Shown: positions 1 to 12,414, counted from the stretch's first letter. The stretch is DNA of 64,000 nucleotides from Porodaedalea pini (GCA_002794775.1 NBAY01000052.1:186001-250000); one strand, 5' to 3'. Program-made: numbers and translations. Notes: generated by a model from the letters alone, not told the origin.

Positions 1-2228
1 GGTTGAAGTCTGTGCCTTCGCATCCGGAGCGACTATAGAGAAGTTGCTTAAGGAGATAGAGCATTCTTACGCCGACCGGTTCGGTACGCTTGCATTTGAC
101 TTCAAGGGACCGAAGTGACTATGAACACGTCATGTCCGTTTCTGTAGAACAGGGAAACTTGAAGAAAGCGCGCATCCGACTCCGTGCGAGCGCAAAGTCC
201 AAAACTCACCATTTTAGCACTTTCCGTTCCGGATTATATCTCGGGCTTGCGGTACCTGCGCTTGTAGATGGGATTATCAGATGTACGTGGTGTCTTCCAC
301 TCTTTTGGTGAAGTTATTCTGCTGATGCTTTGCCTGTTCATTTTGATTTTGTATGAAGCTTTCCAGCCTGATGTCAGGTCTAGCTTACCATGGGATGCCC
401 TCCTTTACGTTTACGCCACGTTCATGATTCCCCTTATCTTTGCTCTCCTTGTTGGTGTCAATATTTGGGTATGGAACCGCTCTCGCATAAATTACCAGTT
501 TATTTTCGGTATGCCTTCCGCTTCCTGATCTAGCTTTCTTGAGTCTCACAATACTTTGTCCAATAGAACTCGACGTGCGCACACAGCTCGACAGCCGAGA
601 ATACTTCGAGGTCAGCGATTCAATCCAGCTCCCATGCTGGTTTTATTGAATCTTTTTTTTTTTTGCATAGCTACCCGCTTTCCTACTAAGTACACTTATT
701 TACGCGTTCTGGCTTTCCTTCGCCAGAATCGGCGTGAGCAATGTCGCTCCAACGACCTGGCCTATCGTATGGCTGATATTCGCCTTGCTTATCCTTTTCA
801 ATCCCCTGCCCATCTTGTTTCCGAGCTCAAGGTGGTGGCTTGTTTGTAAGGTCGGGAGACTGCTGGCATCGGGTACGAAGCCCGTTGAGGTGCGTCTCAA
901 GTGGAAAGTGGTACATTATTATATTTCTGACACACGGCTTGGATAGTTCACGGACTTCTGGCTCGGGTACTCCTTCCTTCACCTGCCAGCTTAAACATCT
1001 CATTATTGACTCTTTCATGCAGCGACCAGTTCTGCAGCCTCATATTCACGCTCTCCAACCTCTTTTTCGTCGGTTGTGTCTACAACCAACATTGGGTCGA
1101 TCCCTTTACCAAATGCAGTGCATCAATCCACTGGGGTGTCCCCTTTGCTGTTGGCGTCCTTCCGCTCGCTGCACGAGCAATGCAGAGTGTAAAACGTTAT
1201 GCCGACTCGCGGCTGTATACCCATTTGATCAATGTACGTCCCTTCGTTCTCCCTGCTGCCCAATATTCGTTTTGTGCTAATGGCTTGAACAGGGCGGCAA
1301 ATATTGCTCGAGCATACTCTATTATGCATTTCTATATATTTGGAGACATCACAGTACGTTTGCGCGTCGTCGGATTTGTTCATTCCTCCGTTTATGTCCT
1401 TCATATGGCAGATAGAGCTCACGACTACACCCTCGTTCTATTCTGCATTTTTGCAACCTTCGCTTCGATTTACACTAGCGCCTGGGTACGCTCCTCATTC
1501 TAAATAGATCATCTAGGCAGGTCACATTGCTGACATCATAACACAGGATATTATGATGGACTGGTCTTTCTTCAAGCGACCAGCGCAGCATCGCTTCCTT
1601 CGCAAAGACCTTGTCTACTCGACTCACTACTATGTGCGTCATTCTTTATGTTAAAATCAACCCAGAGCTGACGAAAATATACAGGTATATTACTTCGCAA
1701 TAGTACGTCAATTGGAGCTCCTCGACTGATCTTCATTGGCTTGAGCTGGCTTGTTGAACATCATCCATTGCAGATAACCAATATCATTGTCCGTTTCCAA
1801 TGGGTCGCCTACCTGCCGGTCGCCAACGATGACTTCCAGCTGCGCACCTTCATCGTCGGCATGCTCGAAATGCTCCGTCGCTTCCAGTGGAATTTCTGTG
1901 AGAAATCTTCACTCATCCACATTTCCCGACCATTCCGCTAACAATGAATCGATGTTTCACAAACTACTACAAAAAACTTCTACATATCACGGGGAACAAA
2001 ACAGTCCGTCTGGAGAACGAACACATCGGTAACACTGATCAGTACCGCGTGACGCGCGAGGTGCCACTGCCTTACAATTTCGACGAGGGAGAGGAAAACG
2101 ACGACACGGATGACGAGGGGGACGAGGACAACGCGCGCTTCAGCGTAAAGAGTAGCTGGCGCCAGCGCTCCGTGAGGATGGCACGGTTGTCGAGTGATGA
2201 CGAGCCGCAGTCATCACGCGAGCCGTGA
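1..2228 (+). CDS. SYG1: SYG1/XPR1-type SPX-EXS phosphate exporter, 3' part (5' end outside window)
   Basis: Multi-exon gene cut by the left edge. It encodes the C-terminal EXS half of a SYG1/XPR1 protein, a multipass membrane protein that exports inorganic phosphate and senses inositol pyrophosphates through an N-terminal SPX domain (not in the window). Visible in order: the run LGLAVPALVDG, a hydrophobic block ending in NIWVWNRSRINYQFIFG, a loop with PLAARAMQSVKRYADSR and HLINGGKY, the segment DWSFFKRPAQHRFLRKDL, and the family signature WNFFRLENEHIGNTDQYRV formed across the last intron (donor after AATTTCT near 1899, acceptor just before TCCGTCTGG near 2008). The tail is very acidic (EEENDDTDDEGDEDN) and ends at TGA 2226-2228. 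Exons are joined by short GT-AG introns. The family is clear; individual exon borders upstream of 1500 are approximate. Confidence 0.9.
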
Positions 2229-2373
2229 GTGGCTAATCATGCAGTTTCTTCATATCGCCATCTTTCCTGTGAATATAGACCCGTAGCATACTAGATACTC
2301 TTTTTTAGCACTGATTGCTGTCTCTATCCTTGTCCCGAAATGCGTTGATGGCAAACTGTCACTGTAAAGGAGG

Positions 2374-5300
2374 CTACTTCATCGTCCCGGCAATCTGCTC
2401 GATCTCCCTCGCGATAAGGCTGTTAGGGCAGGCCTTCTTCAGTTGTCTACATCGACACATCAGCAAGGCCAGAAAAGTAAGAAAATAATATCCGGACTTA
2501 CTCTAATTTATTGCGATCCCCCCTATCCTTGCACTCCTTCGCAGCCATGCGCCACTCGCCGCACTCGACATACAAGTCCGCACGCCGCGGTCCGTCGCAC
2601 TTCGCTACGAAACCTGTCGCTTCCCGCGCGTGGCCCTTGCTGAGGAGGTGCTTCACGAAGGATTCGTACCCTATCGGGCTCCGTTTCGATCGCGCGAACG
2701 CGTCGAGACCCTCGAAGTCGCGCATTTGGGTCAAGGCGTAGAGCTTAATGTACCAAAAGCTGTGAGTGAACGAATAAAGCTTAGTACAGGTACAACAGAA
2801 GAGGATAAGATAGCGATAGGAAGGGGTACGTACCGCTTGTCAGGCACCTTGAAGTCCGCGCGTACTTTCTCGGCACGCTTCGCCATACCATTCAATAAGC
2901 ACGTACGGATCGTATCGCTTACGCTGAGCCCGAAGAACGTGATCTTGCCGTCGGTCTCCTTCTCCAGCTGCTGCTGGAAGGTCAGGAGCCGCACATACTC
3001 GTCCATCATCTTTCATTGAAGTCAGCCTGAGCACAAACGTAATTTTAGTGAATTTGGCACCTTTGCCTCAAATGAGCGTTCTTTGTCTTCCGAGAAGAAT
3101 TTCTGGGCGGCTTTGATGGAAGTTATTTTGGCCTCAGGGTTCTACAAAGAATAAGAGAAAGGCAATGAATATTTACTGAGTGGAGCGAATAAAACAAAGT
3201 CACACTTACTGTCATCGTCCGAGCTTCCTCCAACGAAAGCACGGCACTATCCACGCGACGGTCGTCCGAATAGTAGAAGTCGCGAAGCATCTCTCTGTTT
3301 TGCTCACGCGCGTAAACCTGCAGCAGTCGTGCGGCAGGCGCAAGTGCAGGTCCTCCGTCCTCGATCAGCCGGAAAAATGAACCGAGCGAGAGACTCTTTT
3401 GGAGGTGCAGGAGAACGCTGTAGACTGAAGTATATCTCTTTTGAGTATTTGAAGTTTAATAAAGTGTGTGAACGTACTTAGGTCGGTGTCTCCGCTGTTG
3501 ACTGCCTTCGTTAAGGCCAACCGATCTTCCTTCATTTCCAGTAGCAGTGGCACCTGGTCAGCTGCCTGTGACTCGAAGTCCAAAAGCTGAACACATGAGA
3601 CCTTACTCAGTAGCTCTTCGTAAAAACATCAGCAGGCCTACCTTTGTTGCAAGCCCAGGCCTTCCAACTTCCCAGCTACGCTTCGCAATATCCGCGTAAC
3701 GCACATGCGCTCCACCCGCGCTCTTAAACTTTTCTGTAATCGCACGACACAGCGCATCATCGCTTCCATCCGCGTCCGCGTCTCCAACACCCGCTTTGGC
3801 ACGCGCGATCTTCGCGCAGGCCCAGTGCTTCAGCACGGGATCGGGCGGGAGCGACAAGTAGGTCGACATGCGGAGGGCGAGGAGGTGCAGTGCTCGTGAG
3901 GTGAGGCGCGCGATCAGGTGGTCCGGGGAGGTATACACGAATTGAGCGTAGGTGAGCGGGAGGCCGATCTCGTAGTACCGGACTGCATTGAGCACTTTGA
4001 GCGTCTGGCCCATATGCACGAAGTCGGTTGGGTTGTGCAAGTCGAGGAACGACCGCCCGAACTTTGCTGCCTAGTGCCAATAATTATAAGCCCAATGAAA
4101 AATGGACGGTAAAATGACCAAAACATACATTCAGCAGTTTCCTCTGCCAGGATGGCTCCCACTCCCTACCCGCCGCGTCGATGCATTCATCCACAGCCTT
4201 TGCAAGCTCAGGTTTGATGCTCCGAATATTCTCGTCCGCCTTGGGTGCACGCTTTTGGAAGTTCTCCCAAGCATCGAAGAGGATCGCCGCTGGCGCAGTT
4301 GAGCCAGGACGGAAGACATTAACAGAAGACGCGGGTACCTTCTGCACAAAATCGCACACATCGGGACTGAGGATACGCACACCGTCAGGCTCACCGATAG
4401 TGAAAGTCGGGCCCGTGTAAGTGAAGCTTAATGTGTCTCCGAACGGACCGACCAGCAGCGCAAGACGCTCCCACGTCACGAGCACCGCGTCGTTCCCGCA
4501 CCACTCGACCTGGCGCGGAGGGCCCGCAGCACCCTCTTCTGCGCGCGTAGAAGTGTCAAGCTCTGCGAGGCTGCGCTGAAAGTCTGACGACACTACCCAG
4601 AGCATGCCGGAGAACGTCATGAGCGCGAGAGATTTACCGTTTGGAGATGAGGCGAGGTGCGTGAACGGCCCCCGCGCCAGCCGTTGATCGACGCACTCGA
4701 GCGTATCGACGGAGAAGACTGATGACGAGGTTGTGGGTGAGAGCAGTACCTCAGTGTGCCGCGAGACTGTCAGGTCTGGGGGGATGATCGTCCATGCATG
4801 CGGCGGCTCGGCGAGGCTGGAGTTAGCGAGTGCGAGCGGCTTCGCGCCGGTAAACCCCTTGACGTCGAGAAGGGCTAGGGCACCAGTCAATGCTACCATA
4901 CCTCCACCGTGTATCCGAGCGTCGACAACGCCGGTCTCTGCTGCCTCTGATCCGAGTGAGAACTGTTGGTAGTCTCCCTGCAAGTCGTATACGCGGTAAA
5001 TCCCTTCCTCGTTCAAGACGATGAGCCGTTCGTCGTATGACCAGCCAAGCTTGATTATTCTTCCTTGATCCCACTTGCCTAAACTTAGCATGTGGTTAAC
5101 CTAGACGACTGTGCTACTCACAGTAAACACGAGAAGACCTTCTCCTGCTGAGGAATACACCCGGACCTCGTTCTTAGCAAAAGGGGGAGCACTTCTTCCC
5201 AGAGCAACCAGCTTCGTCGTGTCCCTCATCATAGCTGCCAGGAAGTTTGTTAGTCGAGAGAAATTTGACCTTGAGTCGCAGAATGAACATACCAACAGGA

Positions 5301-5440
5301 CCTCCAAACCAACATCCCGCAACAACGTAATCATCTAGGTTCGGGAGTTTATCTTGAATGTTGTACAGCTGTTGGCGTCTGTAGAAAACACTGCCGTCCT
5401 GCATGGCCTGCCATGACGCCGTTGGATGCTCGACCGCCAT
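2374..5440 (-). CDS. VPS16: Vacuolar protein sorting protein Vps16 (HOPS/CORVET core)
   Basis: Complete multi-exon gene. Vps16 is a core subunit of the HOPS and CORVET tethering complexes and binds the SM protein Vps33 for fusion at endosomes and the vacuole. The start (ATG at 5438-5440) gives MAVEHPTASWQAMQDGSVFYRR, matching the family N-terminus. The large exon 4084-5091 carries the Vps16_N beta-propeller region (KLGWSYDERLIVLNEEG, VVDARIHGGGMVALTG). The exons below 4040 carry the helical Vps16_C part: FVHMGQTLKVLNAVRYYEIGL, then HVRYADIAKRSWEVGRPGLA, LTKAVNSGDTDL, MMDEYVRLLTFQQQLE, and a last exon ending SLIAREIEQIAGTMK with TAG at 2374. Length is about 800 residues, usual for the family. 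No breaks were seen. It is convergent with the SYG1 gene (145 bp apart) and divergent from the methyltransferase gene. Confidence 0.93.
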
Positions 5441-6008
5441 GAGTGTAGACGCGTCGGCGTCGCCGCACGAGTTTAGAGGATGGCGGGCGCGAGGACGGAG
5501 ACGCGCACGCGTTCAGTAAGTCAGGTGATCGACGCCATACTTCATGCAAAGCAGTCTTCTCGCGGTTGAAACTCACCTTCTCAAATCATGATCTCATTTA
5601 TTGCCATCGATTTCTGCAAACCTCTACAAGCAATATTAATGGGGCTCTACCCTGCAATGGAGAAGCATGCTGTATTAAGGAACATCAGACTGAATGTTCT
5701 GTTAGCTCGGCGGCATTCCGGCAGACTTACCGCGGCACATCGGCATAATCAGCTAGTCTGCATGATCCTATTTCTTTCGTTCAATCGTTCAATTCTCATC
5801 GGTCCTCATCGCACGGCTCTTTTCTGATAAGCAGATGGAATTGAATCACGAGTTCTCCTTGTACGAAACGCTATAAGAACGAGCGATGGACGTCACTGCC
5901 TCAGGCGCTTGGCCTTTGCTCCCCTTCAAGTTTCGTTAGCTGCGACTGGCGTACTGAAGAGCTTGGTGCCTCTGCTTGACCCGCTTATCGATCCATACTA
6001 CTCAAGTC
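5441..6008. other. Intergenic, divergent VPS16/methyltransferase
   Basis: 568 bp between two divergent start codons. Short open frames occur (for example 5588-5827) but none resembles a known protein, and the codon pattern is not convincing. Presumably it holds both promoters. Confidence 0.5.
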
Positions 6009-7669
6009 ATGTCTGTCGCTACGCTTTCCGGAGCATCAGAGGGCCTTAGAGATGTTCACGGGAGAGGAATGAATCTTCAAAGTGATGTGCGTACCATCAG
6101 AGTTATTGGCCAAACAGATACCTGAATCATTATCTTTTCGCTTCTGCAGGTTTATAAACTTCCTGCAGACGCAGAAGAACACGATGCAAGTGACACTTGA
6201 TCCATCTTATTTCGCGATTTCAGATCAACTGAGCATATTGAACATCCAGCGTCTCACTATGCAGCATCGTATCTGGAAGCTCATGCTTGGTGGGGCAGGA
6301 CTCTACCCACCCGATGTTGAAGAGACCATCGCGCGGCTGCTTTCTCCAAACAGAAGCGTAAACGGGGAGAGTGTGCCTCCGCCTTCTGTTCTCGACTTGG
6401 GATCGGGTTCTGGCATCTGGTCGGTTAATCGTTCCTATTTTGTCTACTTAGCGTCCTACGCCCGTCGCACGGACGAGGAACGATCTGGCGGACTGAATTG
6501 CTGAGAGTATGCGTTATTCTTGACAGGGCAGCGGAGATGGCCGCAATGTACCCGCATGTCAAGGTCGTCGGGTTAGACCTAACTGAGCCTAAATTGCAGT
6601 GAGTATATTTTGCTTCTGCTCTTCACACAATGTTGCTAAACATAAGATGGACTACCGCTCATACGCTGTTCCGGTATGCTTTCGTAAAGGAGCCTATTTC
6701 CGAGTAACTGCAGGTCAGCGGAACCCTCAATTACGTTTTTCCAGTACATCGGTGAACCCCAAAGACTAATCTAACTATATTCCTTCTTTCACCTGACCAG
6801 TTTCGTGACTACGGACCTGACGAAGGGCCTCGACGAGTACAGCGAATCATTCGATGTGGTGCACTGTCGCTGCGTAGCCGGGCATGTACGTGTTTCTGAA
6901 TAATACTTTGGTTCTGTCTTCTAGGTTCGTGCTGAGGCATATCCTGATGCAGGTCGTCGACAGAACTCAGCTGTTACGTGAGATCGCAAAGGTCCTCAAG
7001 CCACGTAAGTTTCAATTGATATTCTCATGCCTCTATCAACATAGGTAAATTTCTGACTTCCTTCAAGGCGGCCTCCTCCTACTCGGCGACGGCAACCTAC
7101 AACTCTATTCCCCAGACGGGTCAAGAATTCCCCCCGCTTCCCTGGACGACGGCGACAGCCTCTCCCCGCAGTACTCCATAGCGAATACCTCGGACTCGAA
7201 AGGCTGTTGGATGGCGCGCTGGTTCAAAGAGGCGATCGGGCGCTTGCTCGCCGCGACGCTCGACCCAGAGCACGCCGGCGGGGATCATCTTGGCTGGCTC
7301 ATTCACAACGAGCCGGCGCTTGAATATATCAGCGAGCGCGCGTATTTCAGCCCTGTGCGTCCACGGCCCGGCGAGGAGGAGCTCGCGAGGCTTGTGGGAC
7401 GTAATATGCTCGTACGTTCCCTATCTTCTCCATGGCTATCTTTCTTTCACTTTATAGACTACATTACTGCGTTTGGTTTGCTTATGTTATACTCCTCTGT
7501 TTGTTTGCAGAACTTCCTAACAGCGAGCAAGCCGATTCTTCTCGCGAGCGACGTACCGGAAGATACCGTCGACGACTGGTCGCGCCGTGCTCGTGCGGAG
7601 ATAGTTGAGTTGCCTGTGAACTGGGCGCTGAGGTGGGATTTGGCATGGGCGATAAAGAAGACTAAATAG
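6009..7669 (+). CDS. Class I SAM-dependent methyltransferase (secondary-metabolism/LaeA-like type)
   Basis: Complete gene with several introns. Exon 1 (6009-6086) encodes MSVATLSGASEG; exon 2 (6150-6189) and exon 3 (6224-6419) join in frame to give NQLSILNIQRLTMQHRIWKL, a typical start of fungal class I methyltransferases. Motif I is VLDLGSGSGIW, split by the intron after 6419 and completed by WAAEMAAMYPHVKVVGLDL, where the Asp binds the SAM ribose. Further exons give FVTTDLTKGLDEYSESFDVVHCR (motifs II-III), then LLREIAKVLKPGGLLLLGDG. The C-terminal exons end WALRWDLAWAIKKTK. This is the Methyltransf_25/LaeA-like fold; many Agaricomycete paralogs are orphan enzymes or act in secondary metabolism. 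The substrate cannot be read from sequence. No biosynthetic partner lies next to it. Confidence 0.8.
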
Positions 7670-8404
7670 TCGCGAGATTGAGGATTTTATGGGACAATTG
7701 GACAGACACCAACAAGACGATGGTGAGGTCGGTATCCCCCCCTCCTCTCCCCTTCCCCACCATCACCACCACGGGTGGCGGCAGGATTTTCGAATCTGGA
7801 AGTAATTTCAAACTTTGAGTATCTATGTACAGTATCAGTATTATTAAATGGCCAATAATACTAGTACTGTCTATGGCCAGCCGCCCTCAGCCGAACCAGG
7901 CCATTTGAACTGTCATCCAAGCGGCGGCCGAGTGCACCATTAATATTGTCGCCTGCTTCGAGGGCTTTGATTTCCATTTCAACTGGAAGGCCGTTTGTAA
8001 CTATTCCAAGGAAAGGAAGGGTGGGGAGAAGGGCTTATTCAACCTCTATGTATCATAAGTATATGAAGACGTTCAAGGTATTCGAACGTGCGGGCCCCGC
8101 GGGGGGTGGGGGGGTCTCTTCCACTCGTCCTCGTCCTCGTCCGCTAGCATCCCTTCGTACCCAAACGCCATAGTTCCCATTTATCTTCACTCGGCTCAGC
8201 TTGGGTGCGAGTATATTTACAAAGTTTCTCGATTCTCGATGCAATGTCGAATATGAAAATAGTTTTCGTTGTCTACTGCAGAATGGCATTGAGCGAAGGC
8301 ATAATGAACAAGTGAGACTATGTCATTCTATATATATCTATATTACGCATATACACACAACAGCCTAAAAGAAAGAAAGAAAAATCAAGAAGTACAAAGG
8401 ATGT
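7670..8404. other. Intergenic, convergent ends of methyltransferase and FMO
   Basis: 735 bp between two stop codons. It contains a poly-C/CT stretch near 7737-7760 and a G-rich run near 8098-8116 but no gene that I can support. Confidence 0.5.
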
Positions 8405-9989
8405 TCAAACCTGCGCTTCAAGCTCAGTATCTAGTTTACCCTTAGTACGCTCTTTCGCCCTCTGCAGCAATTTTTGCAGCAACTCCACCCACTCCTGATT
8501 TCCGCTTTCCCCAACACCCTCCACCCATCCGTCGTCCTCTCCTGCCTCTATGATCTCCTTCCACGCCTTCCGCAGCTCAATCATATTCTCATACGCTTCG
8601 ACACACCACTCCGGACAGCGCCACTCCTCGCCGTCAAGCCCCGCAAACGCATGCAGCGCATCGCGGTATTCGAACTGCTCGCGGCCCTTGAAGCTGTGCC
8701 ACGCGCCCGCGAGCGCGGCGGGGTCATCCCCAACGTTTGGATCGGAGCGGAGGGAGGCGAGGCGCGCGTGGATGGCGGCTGTCTCCGCGGGGACATCGAG
8801 CGCGGAGGGGTCAGCGAAGGCGCGTACGAGTGCGCGCGCTTGGGCTTCGAAGAGCGGGAGGGGTGCGACGCGGACGGGGAGGCCGACGAATGCTGCGGCT
8901 GTGGGCGGGAAGTCCTGCGTCAGGGGGAAGAGCCAGCGAGCGAGGGGGAATAGGTGCTGCCCGCTGTTGTGCAGGTGCGCTGGGAGCGGCTCGTTGGGGG
9001 ATGAAGGGTGGATAGGCGGAGTTGTTATGAGGTCTTTAAAGAAGGGGAAGGAGAGCACGTAACCTGTTGCAAGGAATATGTGATCAATACCCCATTCGAT
9101 TGACCCATCCTCGAAGTAGGCCACATGCGAGTTCGTGGTGTCCGTATTGAGGTCAGAGACACACACAACGCGTCCGCGCACGTTGATGTTTCCGTGCGAC
9201 TCCGCAATGGAGTGTGGCGCAGCGTGCACGAGGCGCTTGCAGACAGTACTCATTTCTGCGGCGATGTCAAGCCCGCTGAATCCCCCGCCAACGACGAGCA
9301 CCTTGTCACCCACAGCGAAGGGCTTGCGGTACCATGCCGAATGCGTGACGCGTCCTGCGGCACGCCAGGAGTCAAGGCCTGGAATGTCAGGAAAATTCGG
9401 GACGCGATAGTGCCCGTTGGCGATAACGAGCCGGTCGTATTCGCGCTCTTCGTCACTCGCAGACGTGCGGACACTCCAGCTGGAGCCGTTCCAGCGCGTC
9501 GAGGTTACGGCACTATTCAATCGAACGTGCGACATCAAGTCAAACTCCTTTGCATATGCACGCAGATAGTCTTCGACGACGTCCGCTTTGGGGAAGAGAG
9601 GCGTCGAGGGCGGGAACCAGAAGCTCGGGTAGCACATTATGGGATGAGGGAGGTTGGTGATAATTGAGTCGTACATCGGTGTGAGTGGAGGGATATCCTT
9701 GTCTGTCGCGGGATCGGGCAGCCTGATCGCCTTAGCAGACATAATAATCTATGAATATGTTTGCGTACTTACCATGTTCCGCCTACGTCTTCGCGTTCCT
9801 CAAAGACATCGACTGTCCAGAGCCCGCTTTATACTCGGCAGAGTCTTTGATGATCTTTATAACTGCAAGGCCTGCAGCACCCGCGCCGACGACGCATATC
9901 TTGAGGCCTGACAGACAGTCGATAAGCAGTTCTCTACTAGTTATTGCCGCAGATATCGTCCACTCACTATTCTCTGGTATGTTGCCCAT
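8405..9989 (-). CDS. Flavin-containing monooxygenase (FMO-like), with a frame break in exon 2
   Basis: FMO-family enzyme that would use FAD and NADPH to oxygenate a nucleophilic N or S centre. Start ATG 9987-9989; exon 1 joins after a GT-AG intron to SLKICVVGAGAAGLAVIKII, with the FAD-binding GxGxxG. An expected block GLWTVDVFEEREDVGGTW follows, but in another frame: GCG GG(G) CTC TGG would be continuous with one more G near 9831. An intron (9774 down to about 9718) then joins W to LPDPATDKDIPPLTPMYDS. The long exon 8405-9742 has the NADPH-binding VLVVGGGFSGLDIA, the FMO-like GRVTHSAWYRKP and the conserved IFLATGYVLSFPF. Everything except the one-base break looks intact, so this is either a recent pseudogene or a sequence error in a G run. 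The substrate is unknown. Confidence 0.8.
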
Positions 9990-10157
9990 GGCGCGTGTAT
10001 TATGAACAAGAAGGCGAGAGAATTACTTCCGTCTGCTATTTATCTCGACCATGACCTCCTTGTCGCCATGGAACGGACAAGCGGAAGGGCGGAAGGTTCC
10101 AAGAAAGGTCCGATGCGATCATAGTGCCGGGAACAACCGCGACGCGTTTCCTACACG

Positions 10158-10167
10158 TGACGCTCTG
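10158..10167. repeat. Target-site duplication, left copy (TGACGCTCTG)
   Basis: Ten bases identical to 10633-10642, flanking the truncated LINE copy. This is the expected product of target-primed reverse transcription. Confidence 0.85.
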
Positions 10168-10632
10168 TTATAATATCTGCTATCTACTACTAACAGACCA
10201 CCAACCGCACATGAACCGAAAACAAGACAGGGAAACGACTACGTAGAGTGTGAATGCTGATGTTAGGTAACTAGGAATGAAAAAACGTAGCAGGGTTAAG
10301 GATCATTACTAAAGGTCAAATGAGGGTGGTAAATCAGATAATAAAGGCATGCTGTCCGGAGGGCGACGGAACGAAAAGTACGCGAATTTTAAGAGAAGGA
10401 GGAAATTGTTTGGGCGAGACCATTCAACAAATGTTAAGGTAAAGAACGTTGACGAAAAAGGCCATTTCGAACAATGCTAAAAAAGGGCAACAATTAAGAA
10501 TATGATGGACATCGTGCTTGCAGCACAACGGGTCTGGACAACGCGGTTGGGGTTTCGGTTATGCAAATCGAGCGTGTTCAGCATCAGGCTGACAGCGCGT
10601 GATTGAACTGTGCGATATATCCTCTTCCTTGG
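10168..10632 (-). mobile_element. 5'-truncated LINE copy (same family as 26321-32593)
   Basis: About 465 bp in minus orientation. Its low-coordinate end, read on the minus strand, finishes TAGTAGATAGCAGATATTATAA, the same 3' end as the full-length element at 32570-32593. Read from 10632 downwards it starts at CCAAGGAAGAGGATATATCG, matching the full-length element from about 32128. It contains the remnant of the ORF2 C-terminus (RAVSLMLNTLDLHNRN) and the 3' UTR. The 10-bp duplication TGACGCTCTG on both sides shows a genuine insertion rather than a rearrangement. 5' truncation is typical of incomplete LINE reverse transcription. Confidence 0.88.
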
Positions 10633-10642
10633 TGACGCTCTG
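10633..10642. repeat. Target-site duplication, right copy (TGACGCTCTG)
   Basis: Second copy of the 10-bp duplication. It ends 28 bp before the SEC20 start codon. Confidence 0.85.
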
Positions 10643-10670
10643 CGACCTCTCAGCTTCACCACCAACGTTC

Positions 10671-12027
10671 ATGGCACCCATTCCTCAGACTCTCGATGAC
10701 GAGACCAAGGAGCTCATCGACGGCTTGCGAAGACGTGAAAGGGACCTTGCAGAGTACCAGGTTCCTCGATTGCGGGATTGTACGGGTCCACTGTCGGCAC
10801 AGCAGCGGCTCGCGGTAGAGCTTAGGGAGGACCTAGATGTATTTGGGAAGCAGGTTGAGGTGAGCATGCGCAATTTTTTCTATCATTCCAGGGCATGAAA
10901 GGACTGAGGAGGGAGTCGTCTTATTTTTGTAGGATCTTGAGATACATGCTGAGGATGTGGCGAGAAAGCCTGACCGTCTGGTGATATTGCAGCTCGCCGA
11001 AGGCTTTCGGGACTCCAGCACAAGGTATGATTTATTTCTTAATATCAGACTATATACATTGCTCATCTGAATTTTCAGGATAAGAAAAGACATGCGTGCG
11101 GCTCTGCTACATTCTAAGAAAACAATCGACGCGCAAGCCAAGTCAAACCGAGAAGAGCTGTTCGGAGCGGTAACCCCGGACTCACGGACCGTCGAGGAGA
11201 AAGCGACGTAAGTGCACGGTATTGGAGCAATGCTGGAGATTGACGGGTGTACCTTAGCGACGATGCACTCATGAAGACGAACAACGACGTGACCGAAGCC
11301 CTTCGGCGGACGCTCGGGCTCATGCAAGGCGAGCTCGAGCGCTCTGTCCTCTCTCACCAAATGCTCGGTTCGTTTCTCTCCCCTCCTTTCCGTCTTTCTT
11401 TCAGCCACTTAACGCGAATCGGCCGAACAGAACAAAGCACCTCAGCCCTCCGCGCGACCTCAACGCAGCACGACGTGCTCACGTCCGCGACGCTCGCCTC
11501 GAAGCAGCTCATCACCGCGCTCGAGCAGGCCGACTGGCTCGACCGTCTTCTCGTGCTCGCCGCACTTGCGTTCTTCGTCCTCGTCATGCTTTTCATCCTC
11601 AAGCAGCGCGTGCTCGACCGCGGGATCCGCATTGCATTTTGGTGGACGCGCTTTATTCCTGGTCCCGCTAAGGGATTGGAGAAAGCGGGGGATGGGTTGA
11701 GACTGGCGGTGCTGGAAGAGGGCCGTGTAACTGCGTCAGTGTCGAGCGTCGTGCAGAGAAGTTACACAGTCGGCCAAAGATGCATTGTCCACTGTATTGA
11801 CGCAGGCTTCCTCTGTCGCGGCTGACACTGCCGGCGAAATATCAAGCACCGTTTCGGACTCATCGTCAACATTATCGACTACGATGGCTTCTATCAGCAG
11901 CTCTGCTAGTCATTCCGTTCTGGATTCGATATTGTCTTCCCCAACTACCTCTGCTGAACCAATATCCTCGACTACGCTTGATGTTTTATCAGAAACGCTT
12001 TCGCTCGTACAACATTCGGAATTATGA
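10671..12027 (+). CDS. SEC20: Sec20-family ER SNARE (Golgi-to-ER fusion)
   Basis: Six exons join in frame with canonical borders: 10671-10859, 10933-11024, 11079-11207, 11258-11367, 11431-11726 and 11770-12027, giving 357 residues. Sec20 (BNIP1 in animals) is an ER t-SNARE for COPI vesicles and works with Ufe1, Use1 and Sec22. The Sec20 domain covers about residues 137-230: DDALMKTNNDVTEALRRTLG, ELERSVLSHQML, then LITALEQADWLDR just before a membrane segment near residues 213-232 (LLVLAALAFFVLVMLF). A luminal tail follows, rich in Ser/Thr in its last 85 residues. HDEL was not seen at the end. The 43-nt fifth intron is needed to reach the Ser/Thr tail. The ATG lies 28 bp from a LINE insertion. 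Confidence 0.88.
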
Positions 12028-12414
12028 TATCTCAGAACCTTGGAGGAGTTGTTCTTACCACCGTGTATCTATAGCATCTCTATTATCTCCATTAGACAAG
12101 GCTTTAGATTTGACGGCTTATAGGATGCAAGCAGGCTCATTGATCTCTTTGACTGAACTGTGAGCTTTATGGGCTTTCGGTCTTTAAAGTCGAATAAAAG
12201 TACTGCTCGTGGAAAAGAATTGCACCGTGCTAGACATAATTGCGGCAGCATGACGAAGATTTTGATGGCGAGAGCAATGTGTATGGTCGGACACAAGTAA
12301 ACGGCTAAAGCATTCAAAAGTTAGGACCAGAATCATCAACGTGGCTATCTGTCGAAATATTAGATTAGCTGGCAGGTAGAATACGTTGGATGTGCTTTTA
12401 CTATAGCCAAACTT
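12028..12414. other. Intergenic, convergent SEC20/mL45 ends
   Basis: 387 bp between two stop codons. No gene, repeat or RNA signal was recognised. Confidence 0.5.

Noticed and set aside
5588..5827. Short open frame between VPS16 and the methyltransferase
   Set aside because: No family resemblance, no splice context, and it lies in the divergent promoter region.
8474..9062. Plus-strand open frames opposite the FMO gene
   Set aside because: Antisense shadows in GC-rich coding DNA; the minus strand has clear FMO motifs.
9820..9842. A 22-nt intron to mend the FMO frame
   Set aside because: Too short to splice; a one-base loss in the G run explains the data better.
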